Assembly: GCA_913778495.1 (NCBI GenBank)
Contig: CAJYVD010000013.1
Coordinates: 124,001-188,000, forward strand
Reading direction: 5' to 3'
Origin: an uncultured Pantoea sp.
GTDB lineage: Bacteria > Pseudomonadota > Gammaproteobacteria > Enterobacterales > Enterobacteriaceae
DNA length: 64,000 nucleotides
The position numbers and the translations under genes are program-made. The notes beneath the pieces are model-generated. The model was given only the letters and a program-made list of their open reading frames with translations, was not told where the DNA came from and did not search any database. The first letter of the stretch is position 1, and every line of letters begins with the position of its first letter. Shown piece after piece: positions 1-9,573 of this stretch.

Positions 1-269
1 GCCGCTGTCGGCTTTTCCGCCTTCGCCAGCCCGATGGCGCTGGCCACGGCAAAAAATAGCGGTAAGTTGGCAAACAGCGCGCCCGCGACCTTGCGGATAA
101 ACCCGATAATCAGCTGCGGTATCTGCATGCTGGCGAAGGCATCCCCGGTGACGGCGGGATTCTGCATCGCCGCGGCAAGGCCGAGAAAAATACCGGCGGC
201 GGCAATAACAGAAATGGGCATCATTAAGGCTTTACCGAAGGCGTGGACCTGGCTGGCAAGTTGCTTCAT
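1..269 (-). CDS. PTS sugar permease EIIC component, N-terminal part (cut by window edge)
   Basis: Reading leftwards from an ATG at 269, an open frame of 89 codons runs off the window. The start has a good ribosome site (AGGAGCG) about 5 bases upstream. The peptide begins MKQLASQVHAFGKALMMPIS, followed by a hydrophobic AAAGIFLGLAAA segment and later LPLFFAVASAIGLAKAEK. This is the typical opening of glucose-superfamily PTS EIIC proteins, which carry and phosphorylate sugars across the inner membrane. The substrate cannot be told from this fragment; glucose-, N-acetylglucosamine-, maltose- or alpha-glucoside-type permeases are all possible. It is divergent from the next gene. Confidence 0.7.
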   Translation of the reverse strand, partial: MKQLASQVHAFGKALMMPISVIAAAGIFLGLAAAMQNPAVTGDAFASMQIPQLIIGFIRKVAGALFANLPLFFAVASAIGLAKAEKPTA

Positions 270-512
270 GCGGCGCTCCTTTCTGGGGCTGAAAGAGCAA
301 TTATTAGCCAGTTATCGCCGCAGCATATCAAGGTGCGCCGCGATGTACCGAAAACTAAGAGGTATGTCACGCTTTAGCGGCGCGCGCGATAAACGCCAGC
401 TATCGCACCATTAAGTCAATCAATTAGACAACGTTTGCACGCAGTCGCACACTTCATACCCATTAGCGTCATACTCTGATAACAATTCATAAACAATAAG
501 CCTGCACTCACT

Positions 513-2822
513 ATGAAATTTAAACGTAAGATTCAACCTTATCGCGCCGCCGCTGGCGGTTGGGGCTCGCTGGAAGCGACGACCCGTTTCGTGTTTGACA
601 GCAAAGCCGCCCTGAAAAATATGCGCAACCTGATGCGTATGAACAAAGCGCGAGGGTTCGACTGCCCGGGTTGTGCCTGGGGCGATGACAACAAAAGCAC
701 CTTTAGCTTTTGTGAAAACGGCGCCAAAGCAGTGACGTGGGAAGCCACCCGCCGCGTGGTGGAGCCCGAATTTTTTGCTAAACACAGCGTCAGTACGCTG
801 TATCAGCAGAGCGATTACTTCCTCGAATATCAGGGCCGTCTGACGCATCCGATGCGCTACAACAGCGAAACCGATCACTACGAGCCCATCAGCTGGGACG
901 ATGCGTTTGCGCTGATTGCCCAACACCTGAACGCCATGACCCACCCGGATCAGCTGGAGCTTTACACGTCCGGCCGTGCCAGTAACGAAGCGTCATGGCT
1001 CTATCAGCTGTTTGGTCGCGTGATGGGCACCAATAACTTCCCCGACTGTTCAAATATGTGCCACGAAGCGAGCGGCGCAGGGCTCAAGCGCAGCATTGGC
1101 GTTGGGAAAGGCACCATTCGCCTGGACGATTTTGACCACGCCGATGCGATTTTCGTGTTGGGGCAGAATCCCGGCACTAACCATCCGCGCATGCTGCACA
1201 GCCTGCGTCATGCTGCCGATCACGGCGCTAAAATTGTCACGTTTAATACGCTGCGCGAGCGTGGACTGGAGCGTTTCGCCGATCCGCAGAAGCCGCTGGA
1301 AGTGGTGACGTCCAAAGCGGGTACCATCAGCTCTGCCTATTACCAACCCAACTTAGGTGGCGATATGGCGGCGGTGCGCGGCATGGTCAAAGCGCTGCTG
1401 GAGATCCAACGTGCGCGCCTTGCTGCAGGTGAAGCGGGCATTTTTGATCAGGCCTTCATTGATGCCAACACGCAAGGCGTTGACGCCTACCTGACGGCGG
1501 TGGACAACACCTCGTGGGCACATATCGTTCAGCAATCTGGCTTAAGCGAAGCGCAGATCCGCGAAGCAGCCACGATTTATCAACATTCAGAGCGCGTGAT
1601 TGTGACGTGGGCGATGGGTATTACCCAGCACAAGCACTCGGTGGATACGGTCCGCGAAATTGTTAACCTGCAGCTGCTGTTTGGCCAGCTGGGCAAAAAA
1701 GGCGCAGGCCTGTGTCCGGTGCGCGGTCACAGTAACGTTCAGGGCAACCGCACCATGGGCATTGATGAAAAGCCGAGCAAGCCTTTCCTGGATGCGTTGG
1801 GTGCGCGCTTTAACTTCGAGCCGCCACGTAACGTGGGTCATAATACCGTTGAAGCGCTGGGCGCCATGCTGCGTGACGAGGTGAAAGTGCTGATTGCGCT
1901 GGGCGGCAACCTCGCCGCGGCGGCGCCGGACTCCCCGATTACCGAAGCGGCGCTCCAGCATTGCGGCTTAACCGTGCACATCAGCACCAAGCTGAACCGT
2001 AGCCATTTGGTGCCGGGCCACGAAGGATTGATTTTACCTACGCTTGGACGTACCGAGCGCGATCGTCAGGCCAGCGGCAACCAGTTTGTCACGGTTGAGG
2101 ACTCTTTCAGCATGGTGCACGCCTCGGAGGGCGTTGGTATTCCTTTGGCCGACACTCAACGTTCTGAAACGGCGATTGTAGCGGGCATCGCGCATGCCAC
2201 ACTGGGTAGCGACACCATCGATTGGCTTGGCATGGCGGCAGATTATAATGTCATCCGCGATCATATCGCCTCGACCATTCCCGGCTTCGCTGATTTCAAC
2301 GTTAAATGCGATATCCCAGGCGGGTTCTATTTGGGCAATGCTGCCGCTGAGCTGCGCTTCAACACCCCTTCTCAGCGCGCCGAGTTCAGTGCAGCCGCCC
2401 TGCCGGACTCGCTGTTCCCTCAGCTGGGGCAAGATGTTACCGTGCCGTTCACGCTGCAAACGCTGCGCTCTCACGATCAGTACAACACCACAATTTATGG
2501 TCTCGACGATCGCTACCGCGGCGTGTATGGCCAGCGCGAAGTGGTGTTTATTCATCCTGAGGATATGGCGGCGCTCGGGTTCAGCGAAGGTCAGCTGGTC
2601 GACATCGAAACGCTGTGGAACGACGGTCTTACGCGTCGCGTTAGCGGCTTTAAGCTTGTGCCGTACGATATCCCGCGCGGTAACCTTGCGGCCTATTACC
2701 CTGAGACCAACCCGCTGGTTCCGCTGTCAAGTTATGGGGATGTCAGCGGCACACCAACCTCCAAATCCGTGCCGGTGAAACTGGCGCTCTCCACCGCTGC
2801 GCCTGCGCAGCGCATCGCCTAA
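513..2822 (+). CDS. YdeP/FdhF-family molybdopterin oxidoreductase alpha subunit
   Basis: The 769-residue protein matches the YdeP-like branch of formate-dehydrogenase-type molybdopterin oxidoreductases along its whole length. Visible landmarks are GFDCPGCAW (Cys51, Cys54), FPDCSNMCHE near 175, VGKGT, HNPGTNHPRML-like text (here GQNPGTNHPRML), RGHSNVQG near 405 and TKLNRSHL near 500. The C-terminal molybdopterin-dinucleotide-binding domain contains RSHDQYNTTIYG. There is no selenocysteine codon, so it is not a classic FdhF. E. coli YdeP is linked to acid resistance; the real substrate is unknown. It stands alone with no electron-transfer subunits nearby, and a hairpin follows the stop. The ATG at 513 has only a weak ribosome site, but the next residues match the family start. 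Confidence 0.85.
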   Translation: MKFKRKIQPYRAAAGGWGSLEATTRFVFDSKAALKNMRNLMRMNKARGFDCPGCAWGDDNKSTFSFCENGAKAVTWEATRRVVEPEFFAKHSVSTLYQQSDYFLEYQGRLTHPMRYNSETDHYEPISWDDAFALIAQHLNAMTHPDQLELYTSGRASNEASWLYQLFGRVMGTNNFPDCSNMCHEASGAGLKRSIGVGKGTIRLDDFDHADAIFVLGQNPGTNHPRMLHSLRHAADHGAKIVTFNTLRERGLERFADPQKPLEVVTSKAGTISSAYYQPNLGGDMAAVRGMVKALLEIQRARLAAGEAGIFDQAFIDANTQGVDAYLTAVDNTSWAHIVQQSGLSEAQIREAATIYQHSERVIVTWAMGITQHKHSVDTVREIVNLQLLFGQLGKKGAGLCPVRGHSNVQGNRTMGIDEKPSKPFLDALGARFNFEPPRNVGHNTVEALGAMLRDEVKVLIALGGNLAAAAPDSPITEAALQHCGLTVHISTKLNRSHLVPGHEGLILPTLGRTERDRQASGNQFVTVEDSFSMVHASEGVGIPLADTQRSETAIVAGIAHATLGSDTIDWLGMAADYNVIRDHIASTIPGFADFNVKCDIPGGFYLGNAAAELRFNTPSQRAEFSAAALPDSLFPQLGQDVTVPFTLQTLRSHDQYNTTIYGLDDRYRGVYGQREVVFIHPEDMAALGFSEGQLVDIETLWNDGLTRRVSGFKLVPYDIPRGNLAAYYPETNPLVPLSSYGDVSGTPTSKSVPVKLALSTAAPAQRIA

Positions 2823-2838
2823 GCCCGGCTGTTAACGT

Positions 2839-2878
2839 GGGGTAAAAAGCCGTTTAATGCGGCCTTTTACCCCGTTTT
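2839..2878 (+). terminator. Rho-independent terminator after the YdeP-like gene
   Basis: A 14-base arm (GGGGTAAAAAGCCG, 2839-2852) pairs with 2860-2873 with a single mismatch across a 7-base loop, followed by GTTTT. It sits 17 bases after the stop codon. Confidence 0.7.
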
Positions 2879-2947
2879 GGCCTTGCCGCGCGCGGCCGAT
2901 TCGCGTAAAACTGTCCACCGCTCTTAGGCCACGAAACGAAATTTATT

Positions 2948-4882
2948 ATGTTCCAGGATAATCCGCTGCTCGCGCAGCTTAAAGAGAAACTTCACGCGCA
3001 GACGCCGCGCGCGGAAGGCGTAGTAAAAGGCACGGAAAAAGGTTTTGGCTTCCTCGAAGTGGATGCACAGAAGAGTTATTTTATTCCGCCGCCGCAAATG
3101 AAAAAAGTGATGCACGGCGATCGCATCTCAGCGGTGATCCACAGCGATAAAGATCGCGAAAGTGCCGAGCCGGAAACCCTGATTGAGCCGTTCCTTGCCC
3201 GTTTTGTTGGCCGCGTACAGAAAAAAGACGACCGTCTGTCTATCGTTCCCGATCATCCCCTGCTGAAAGACGCCATTCCCTGCCGTGCGGCGCGTGGCGT
3301 AACGCACGATTTCCAGAACGGTGATTGGGCCGTGGCAGAGATGCGCCGTCATCCGCTCAAGGGTGACCGTGGTTTTTATGCCGAACTTACCGAATTTATC
3401 GTGACCGCAGACGACCATTTGGCGCCGTGGTGGGTCACGCTCTCCCGCCATAATCTGGAGCGGGAAGCACCTAATGTTGCTTTTACCGACATGCTGGATG
3501 AGCAGTTACAGCGTGAAGATCTCACGGCGCTGAATTTTGTTACCATCGACAGCGCCAGCACGGAAGACATGGACGATGCGCTCTATGTTGAGCAGACGGC
3601 CGAAAGCAACCTGCTGTTGACCATCGCTATCGCCGATCCGACTGCCTACGTGGCCGAAGGCAGCGAACTGGATAAGGTGGCGGCAAAACGCGCCTTCACC
3701 AACTATCTGCCCGGTTTCAATATTCCGATGCTGCCACGCGAACTGTCTGATGACGTGTGTTCGCTGCGCCCGCTGGTGCGTCGCCCTGCGCTGGTATGTC
3801 GCGTCACGGTGATGCCTGACGGCAGCGTCGCTGACGACGTGCATTTCTTTGCCGCATGGATCGAATCCAAGGCCAAATTGGTCTACGACGAAGTCTCAGA
3901 CTGGCTGGAAAACAGCGGCACCTGGGAACCGCAGAATCCGGCCATCGCCGAGCAGATCCGCCTGCTGCACCGTCTGTGCCTGGCGCGCAGCGAATGGCGT
4001 CAAACCCATGCGCTGGTGTTCAAAGATCGCCCTGACTATCGCTTTGTCCTGGGTGAAAAAGGCGAAGTGCTGGATATCCTTGCTGAGCCTCGCCGCATCG
4101 CTAACCGCATCGTGGAAGAAGCCATGATTCTGGCTAACGTCTGCGCGGCGAAAGTGCTGCAGGAAAAGCTGGGCTTCGGTATCTACAACCTGCACAGTGG
4201 CTTTGATTTGGCCAACGCTGAACAAGCGGCGGGCGTGCTGGCAGGACACGGCATTACCGTGGACGCACAGGCGATCACCACGCTTGAAGGGTTCCGTCAA
4301 CTGCGCCGCGCGCTGGACGCGCAGCCGACGCAGTATCTCGACAGCCGTATTCGTCGCTTCCAGAGTTTCGCCGAAGTCGGTACCGAACCGGGTCCCCACT
4401 TTGGCCTTGGGCTGGAAGCCTATGCGACCTGGACTTCACCGATCCGTAAGTTTGGCGACATGATTAACCATCGCCTGCTGAAAGCCATCGTGCGCGGCGA
4501 CAGCATCGCGCGGCCCGCTGACGAACTCACCACCATTATGAGTGAGCGCCGTCGCCTCAACCGCATGGCTGAGCGCGATGTGGGGGATTGGCTCTATGCC
4601 CGCTTCCTCGCGCCGTTTGCCGGCACCGATCGCACCTTCAGCGCGGAGATCATTGACGTTTCACGCGGCGGCATGCGCGTGCGCCTGCTGGAAAACGGTG
4701 CGGTGGCGTTTATACCGGCGCCGTTTATCCATGCGGTCCGTGACGAGCTGGTCTGCTCGCAGGAAAGCGGCACCGTGCAGATCAAAGGGGAAGTAGTGTA
4801 TCGCGTCACGGATACCCTGAACGTCACTATTGCAGAAGTACGCATGGAAACCCGTAGTGTGGTCGCCCGTCCCGCTGCCTGA
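2948..4882 (+). CDS. rnb: Exoribonuclease II (RNase II)
   Basis: RNase II degrades single-stranded mRNA processively from the 3' end in the cytoplasm. The 644-residue length matches E. coli Rnb. Two cold-shock RNA-binding domains precede the RNB catalytic domain, and an S1 domain ends the protein ([20 protein letters not shown] region). The catalytic aspartates are all present in [10 protein letters not shown] at residues 201-210 (Asp201, 207, 209, 210), exactly the E. coli positions. It is transcribed alone between two hairpin terminators. In E. coli the gene also neighbours yciR (gmr), as here, except that the CstA pair is inserted between them. Confidence 0.97.
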   Translation: MFQDNPLLAQLKEKLHAQTPRAEGVVKGTEKGFGFLEVDAQKSYFIPPPQMKKVMHGDRISAVIHSDKDRESAEPETLIEPFLARFVGRVQKKDDRLSIVPDHPLLKDAIPCRAARGVTHDFQNGDWAVAEMRRHPLKGDRGFYAELTEFIVTADDHLAPWWVTLSRHNLEREAPNVAFTDMLDEQLQREDLTALNFVTIDSASTEDMDDALYVEQTAESNLLLTIAIADPTAYVAEGSELDKVAAKRAFTNYLPGFNIPMLPRELSDDVCSLRPLVRRPALVCRVTVMPDGSVADDVHFFAAWIESKAKLVYDEVSDWLENSGTWEPQNPAIAEQIRLLHRLCLARSEWRQTHALVFKDRPDYRFVLGEKGEVLDILAEPRRIANRIVEEAMILANVCAAKVLQEKLGFGIYNLHSGFDLANAEQAAGVLAGHGITVDAQAITTLEGFRQLRRALDAQPTQYLDSRIRRFQSFAEVGTEPGPHFGLGLEAYATWTSPIRKFGDMINHRLLKAIVRGDSIARPADELTTIMSERRRLNRMAERDVGDWLYARFLAPFAGTDRTFSAEIIDVSRGGMRVRLLENGAVAFIPAPFIHAVRDELVCSQESGTVQIKGEVVYRVTDTLNVTIAEVRMETRSVVARPAA

Positions 4883-4891
4883 GTGTAAAAA

Positions 4892-4926
4892 GGCAAGGTA
4901 ATCGCGGTTACCTTGCCCTCTTCTTT
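4892..4926 (+). terminator. Rho-independent terminator of rnb
   Basis: A perfect 10-bp stem (GGCAAGGTAA with TTACCTTGCC, 4892-4901 and 4908-4917) has a 6-base loop and a pyrimidine-rich tail CTCTTCTTT, 10 bases after the rnb stop. Confidence 0.8.
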
Positions 4927-5065
4927 CCCCGGTTATCCCTTCTCCGTTAAATTTGCTTTCTGCTTCACACTTCTGAGCCGATTCGCTGTCGTTAACAATT
5001 CATTACATTACTTTTAACTTGTTGTATTCGATCGCCTTTTTCCGGTCCCTACAAGGAGTTAACTC

Positions 5066-7132
5066 ATGAACAACGTCAAGACCAGAATAATCTGGTTAGC
5101 GGTGGCGTTAATTGGTGCAGGTGCGTTTGCCATGCTGGCCCTTAACCGCGGCGAGCACGTCAATGCGGTGTGGCTGGTGATTGCCTCTGTGGCTTGCTAC
5201 AGCATCGCCTATCGCTTTTACAGCTTCTTTATTGCTCACCGTATATTCGAACTGGACGATCGTCGCCTCACTCCGGCGGAGCGTCTTAATGACGGGCTGG
5301 ACTATGTACCCACCAATAAATGGGTGCTGTTTGGCCATCACTTTGCTGCCATCGCCGGGGCGGGTCCACTCGTCGGGCCAATTCTCGCCGCACAGATGGG
5401 GTTTCTGCCCGGTACGCTGTGGATCCTGATTGGCGTAATGCTGGCGGGCGCGGTGCAGGATTTCCTGGTGCTCTTTATCTCCACCCGCCGCGATGGGCGC
5501 TCACTCGGTGAAATGGCGCGGCAGGAGTTGGGATCGTTCGCGGGCGTAGTGACCATGTTGGGTGCGCTGGGCGTGATGATCATCATCCTGTCGGCCCTGG
5601 CCCTGGTAGTGGTGAAGGCGCTGGCAAACAGTCCGTGGGGCCTGTTCACCATTGCGGCGACGATCCCGATTGCGCTGTTTATGGGCGTGTACATGCGCTT
5701 CTTGCGTCCGGGAAAAATCGCGGAAGTATCGATTATTGGCTTTGTGCTCATGATGGCCGCGATTATCTACGGCGGTAATGTGGCTGCCGATCCTTACTGG
5801 GGGCCGCTGTTTACGCTGAAAGGCACGGAGCTTACATGGGTACTGGTAATCTACGGCTTTGTGGCCTCGTCGCTGCCGGTTTGGCTGCTGCTGGCGCCGC
5901 GTGATTATCTGTCAACGTTTCTGAAAATTGGCGTAATTATCGGTCTGGCAATCGGCATCGTATTTGCTATGCCTGAATTGAAAATGCCAGCCGTGACCAA
6001 GTTTATTGATGGCACCGGTCCGGTATTTGCGGGTTCGCTGTTCCCCTTCCTGTTTATCACGATTGCCTGCGGCGCGATTTCAGGCTTCCACGCGCTGGTT
6101 TCCAGCGGCACGACGCCCAAATTGATCGAGCGTGAAAGCCATATTCGCGTCATTGGTTATGGCGCGATGCTGATGGAATCCTTTGTCGCGATCATGGCGC
6201 TGATCTGCGCCTCGGTGCTCGACCCCGGCGTTTACTTCGCGATGAATGCGCCTGCCGCGCTGATTGGCACCACGGTTGAGAGCGCCTCACAGGCCATTAA
6301 CAGTTGGGGCTTCGTGGTCACGCCGGAGATGCTGAGCGGTATCGCCGGCGAAGTGGGCGAAAGCACCATCCTTTCGCGCGCGGGTGGCGCACCCACGTTC
6401 GCGGTGGGCATGGCACATATCATTACCGAGGTGTTTAACAGTCGCGCCATGATGGCGTTTTGGTACCATTTCGCCATCCTGTTTGAGGCACTGTTTATTC
6501 TGACGGCGGTGGACGCCGGTACGCGCGCCTGCCGTTTTATGGTGCAGGATTTGGTCGGTACCGTGGTGCCTTCACTGGCTAACAACCGCTCCTGGCTGGG
6601 CAACATGGCCGGTACCACCGTCGCCGTGGCTGGCTGGGGCTTTTTTGTCTATCAAGGTGTGGTCGATCCCTTAGGTGGGATTAATACGCTGTGGCCGCTG
6701 TTTGGCATCGGCAACCAAATGCTGGCGTCAATGGCGCTCATTCTCGGTACCGTGGTGCTGTTCAAAATGAAAAAACAGCGCTATGCCTGGGTGACGATCC
6801 TCCCGACCGCGTGGCTGTTTATTACCTCGATGACGGCCGGTTGGCAGAAAATTTTCCACGAAAAACCCGCGATTGGCTTCCTTGCGCAGGCCAACAAGTT
6901 TCGTAAAGGCATTGAGGACGGCGTGGTTATTGCCCCGGCTAAATCGGTGGCAGACATGCAAACCATCGTGTTCAGCAATCAGATCAACGCGGCGCTGTGT
7001 GGTTTCTTTATGCTGGTGGCGGTGACGATGCTGGTCGCGGCTTTCTTTGTGATCCGCCGCGCGCTGCGCAGTACCCAGCCCACCACGCACGAAGCGGACA
7101 TTACGCTGCGCAAGGAGATTCGACGTGTCTGA
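5066..7132 (+). CDS. cstA: CstA/BtsT-family carbon starvation transporter
   Basis: This 688-residue polytopic inner-membrane protein has the hallmark GHHFAAIAGAGPLVGP segment near residue 90, followed by LAGAVQDF, STRRDGRSLGE, LLLAPRDYLSTFLKIG and GLYF/PGVYFAMN-like blocks. In E. coli CstA and its paralogue BtsT take up pyruvate and possibly peptides during carbon limitation. Sequence features of both paralogues are present, so the exact orthology is uncertain. The start has an AAGGAG ribosome site. A small YbdD-type gene overlaps its 3' end by 8 bases, the usual pairing for this family. About 180 bp of non-coding DNA upstream leaves room for regulation, but I saw no clear CRP box. Confidence 0.9.
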   Translation: MNNVKTRIIWLAVALIGAGAFAMLALNRGEHVNAVWLVIASVACYSIAYRFYSFFIAHRIFELDDRRLTPAERLNDGLDYVPTNKWVLFGHHFAAIAGAGPLVGPILAAQMGFLPGTLWILIGVMLAGAVQDFLVLFISTRRDGRSLGEMARQELGSFAGVVTMLGALGVMIIILSALALVVVKALANSPWGLFTIAATIPIALFMGVYMRFLRPGKIAEVSIIGFVLMMAAIIYGGNVAADPYWGPLFTLKGTELTWVLVIYGFVASSLPVWLLLAPRDYLSTFLKIGVIIGLAIGIVFAMPELKMPAVTKFIDGTGPVFAGSLFPFLFITIACGAISGFHALVSSGTTPKLIERESHIRVIGYGAMLMESFVAIMALICASVLDPGVYFAMNAPAALIGTTVESASQAINSWGFVVTPEMLSGIAGEVGESTILSRAGGAPTFAVGMAHIITEVFNSRAMMAFWYHFAILFEALFILTAVDAGTRACRFMVQDLVGTVVPSLANNRSWLGNMAGTTVAVAGWGFFVYQGVVDPLGGINTLWPLFGIGNQMLASMALILGTVVLFKMKKQRYAWVTILPTAWLFITSMTAGWQKIFHEKPAIGFLAQANKFRKGIEDGVVIAPAKSVADMQTIVFSNQINAALCGFFMLVAVTMLVAAFFVIRRALRSTQPTTHEADITLRKEIRRV

Positions 7133-7421
7133 CTCGCTTTTTCGCGCGCCGCGCCCTCAGGGACAGTGGCAAATCTATACCTGCACGCTGCAGCAGACAG
7201 CACCTGAGGGACCCGCGCGCCCGCGCTGGCGAACACTGTGGCAACGCCTGCAGCAGAGTTTTCGTTTGATGGTCGGCGTGGGAGATTACCAAACCTATCT
7301 CAGGCATATGCGTGAACGGCACCCGGAACATCCGCCGATGGACGAACGCGCGTACCATCGATATTGCCTCGAAGCGCGTTTTCCAAGCCAGGCAGGCAAG
7401 CTAGGTAAATGCCCTTGTTAG
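7125..7421 (+). CDS. YbdD/YjiX-family small protein, CstA partner, with N-terminal extension
   Basis: The C-terminal half (SFRLMVGVGDYQTYLRHM, then HPEHPPMDERAY and a final GKCPC) is the conserved YbdD/YjiX domain that always accompanies CstA-type transporters. E. coli YbdD is about 65 residues; this one is 98 because about 40 extra residues precede the domain. The start is GTG at 7125 with AAGGAG 7 bases upstream, overlapping the end of cstA by 8 bases, which supports translational coupling and argues that the extension is real. Its molecular role is not established. A strong terminator follows 11 bases after the stop. Confidence 0.82.
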   Translation: MSDSLFRAPRPQGQWQIYTCTLQQTAPEGPARPRWRTLWQRLQQSFRLMVGVGDYQTYLRHMRERHPEHPPMDERAYHRYCLEARFPSQAGKLGKCPC

Positions 7422-7432
7422 GACCACTCATC

Positions 7433-7455
7433 GCCCCGGTTTTCCGGGGCTTTTT
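7433..7455 (+). terminator. Rho-independent terminator of the cstA operon
   Basis: GCCCCGG and CCGGGGC (7433-7439, 7444-7450) form a 7-bp GC stem around a TTTT loop and are followed by five T residues. Confidence 0.88.
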
Positions 7456-7578
7456 CGTGCCATTCTTTAATGAAAACAGAAATATATTCTATTTGTACCT
7501 TGTGCTAATGCAGGAGGTTGAATACTGTTGCTAAAATAATGAGATCCGCAAGTTGAGCACTCCCCGGAGGAGATTTAA

Positions 7579-9561
7579 ATGACCGATGAACAAGGGCAAA
7601 CGTTGCTATATGCGCTGTTTGGCACAACCAGCCCTCATTGGCGATTAACCTCGGATAGCGATGCTCTGCATTTTGCCGAAGATGAGAACGCTAATACCAA
7701 TCTCGCGGTTCCCCTTACCGCCGCGCAAGCCAGTATGCTGCGCGCCATGACCGTTATCACATCAAGTATCAACCTGACACTTTCCTTACGCGGCACCCCG
7801 GTGGCAATGCATTTTGTCGGCCGTAAGGTGAATCAGGCAACCTGGGCTGGCACCGCGTCAGCGTGGGGAGACACCGCCTCGGTGGCGCGCGATTTGACGC
7901 TGGGCTTATCGTTTGCAGAACAGGTGGTGTCCGAGGCCAACTCGGTCATCGTGATTCTCGACCAGCGTGGCAATATCCAGCGCTTTAATCGCCTCAGTGA
8001 AGAGTACACCGGGCTAAAAGAGCAGGAAGTTATCGGTCGCAATGTCTTCCAGTTATTTATGACGCGCCAGGAAGCACAGGCGTCACGCCGCAACGTCACC
8101 GGTTTTTTTCGTGACGGCAACGCCTATGAAGTTGAGCGCTGGGTTAAAACCCAAAAGGGCCAGCGACTGTTTCTGTTTCGTAATAAGTTTGTTCACAGCG
8201 GCAGTGGGAAAAATGAAATTTTCCTCATCTGTTCCGGTACCGACATTACGGAGGAGCGACGCGCTCAAGAGCGCCTTCGCGTGCTTGCCAATACCGATAC
8301 CGTGACCGGATTGCCTAATCGTAATGCAATTCATCAGCAGATAGGTCTGGCACTGCAACAGGCTAAAGGCGATCACACCGGCATCGTTTACCTGGATCTG
8401 GATAATTTCAAGAAGGTCAATGACGCCTACGGTCACATGTTTGGCGATCAGCTGCTGCAGGCGGTTTCACTGGCCATTCTTAGCTGTCTCGACAAAAATC
8501 AAACGCTGGCCCGATTGGGCGGCGACGAGTTTTTAGTGCTAGCGGAACATACCAGCCAATCGGCGCTGGAAGCCATGGCCACACGCATCCTGGAGCGGCT
8601 TCGTCAGCCTTTCCGCATTGGTTTGATCGAGGTTTATAGCGGCTGTTCGCTCGGTATTGCCATCGCCCCGCTTCACGGCGACGACCGCGAAAGTTTGATT
8701 CGCAATGCGGACACGGCGATGTACCACGCCAAGGAAAATGGCCGCGGCAAATTTTGCGTGTTTGCTGGCGAAATGAATCAGCGGGTATTCGAATATTTAT
8801 GGCTGGACACCAATTTGCGCAAAGCGCTGGAGCTTGATCACCTGATTATGCACTATCAGCCCAAGCTGGACAGCGAGGGGCGCGTCCGCAGTGCCGAGGC
8901 CTTGGTGCGTTGGAACTCTCCTGAACGTGGATTGATCCCCCCAGGGGATTTTATCGCGTATGCGGAGGAGTCAGGATTGATTGTGCCGCTAGGCCGCTGG
9001 GTAATGCTGAGCGTGCTTAAGCAGATCATTCAGTGGCGCAGCGAAGGTATTTTCCTGCGCGTCGCCGTCAATGTGTCCGCCAAACAACTTATCGATCAAA
9101 GTATTTTTAGCGACTTAAAGCAGGCCCTGACGGATGCGGGCCTGTCCGATTGTCCGATTGACGTTGAACTCACAGAAAGCTGCCTTATAGAGAATGAAGC
9201 GGGCGCGCTCACGCTCATGAAACAGTTTCGTGAGTTAGGTGCGCAGGTGCACCTTGATGATTTTGGTACCGGCTACTCCTCGCTCTCGCAGCTCACGCGC
9301 GTGCCGCTCGATGCCATTAAGCTGGATCAAAGTTTTATCCGGAATATTAATGAGCAACCGGTATCGCAATCGCTGGTACGGGCCATTGTGGCGGTGGCGA
9401 AAGCGCTGGAACTGCAGGTCATCGCCGAAGGTATTGAAACCGAAGCGGAAGAAGCCTTTGTGATCGCAAACGGTGTGGATGAGCGTCAGGGTTATTACTA
9501 CGCAAGGCCAATGCCCGCGGAACAGCTCGAGCATTGGCTAAAGCATCCTGCCCGCGTTTAA
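7579..9561 (+). CDS. rpfR: RpfR-type DSF receptor, PAS-GGDEF-EAL c-di-GMP enzyme
   Basis: The 660-residue protein is the counterpart of E. coli YciR/Gmr (PdeR) and of RpfR in Cronobacter and Burkholderia. Residues 1-95 correspond to the N-terminal RpfF-interacting domain, 110-225 to a PAS sensor domain (LDQRGNIQRFNRLSEEYTG), 235-395 to GGDEF and 405-655 to EAL. The cyclase motif GGDEF is intact at 314-318, as are YLDLDNFKKVND near 271 and NADTAMYHAKENGRG. The phosphodiesterase motif EAL is intact at 440-442 and DDFGTGYSS is present. No RxxD inhibitory site precedes GGDEF. In the known systems, binding of cis-2-unsaturated fatty acid to the PAS domain raises c-di-GMP breakdown. A strong GGAGGAG ribosome site lies 6 bases before the start. 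The convergent rpfF ends 12 bp away. Confidence 0.9.
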   Translation: MTDEQGQTLLYALFGTTSPHWRLTSDSDALHFAEDENANTNLAVPLTAAQASMLRAMTVITSSINLTLSLRGTPVAMHFVGRKVNQATWAGTASAWGDTASVARDLTLGLSFAEQVVSEANSVIVILDQRGNIQRFNRLSEEYTGLKEQEVIGRNVFQLFMTRQEAQASRRNVTGFFRDGNAYEVERWVKTQKGQRLFLFRNKFVHSGSGKNEIFLICSGTDITEERRAQERLRVLANTDTVTGLPNRNAIHQQIGLALQQAKGDHTGIVYLDLDNFKKVNDAYGHMFGDQLLQAVSLAILSCLDKNQTLARLGGDEFLVLAEHTSQSALEAMATRILERLRQPFRIGLIEVYSGCSLGIAIAPLHGDDRESLIRNADTAMYHAKENGRGKFCVFAGEMNQRVFEYLWLDTNLRKALELDHLIMHYQPKLDSEGRVRSAEALVRWNSPERGLIPPGDFIAYAEESGLIVPLGRWVMLSVLKQIIQWRSEGIFLRVAVNVSAKQLIDQSIFSDLKQALTDAGLSDCPIDVELTESCLIENEAGALTLMKQFRELGAQVHLDDFGTGYSSLSQLTRVPLDAIKLDQSFIRNINEQPVSQSLVRAIVAVAKALELQVIAEGIETEAEEAFVIANGVDERQGYYYARPMPAEQLEHWLKHPARV

Positions 9562-9573
9562 CTGCGTGCGTGG

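Noticed and set aside
34-414. 126-codon frame on the plus strand at the left edge
   Set aside because: It is antisense to the PTS permease gene, has no family match and lacks a ribosome site.
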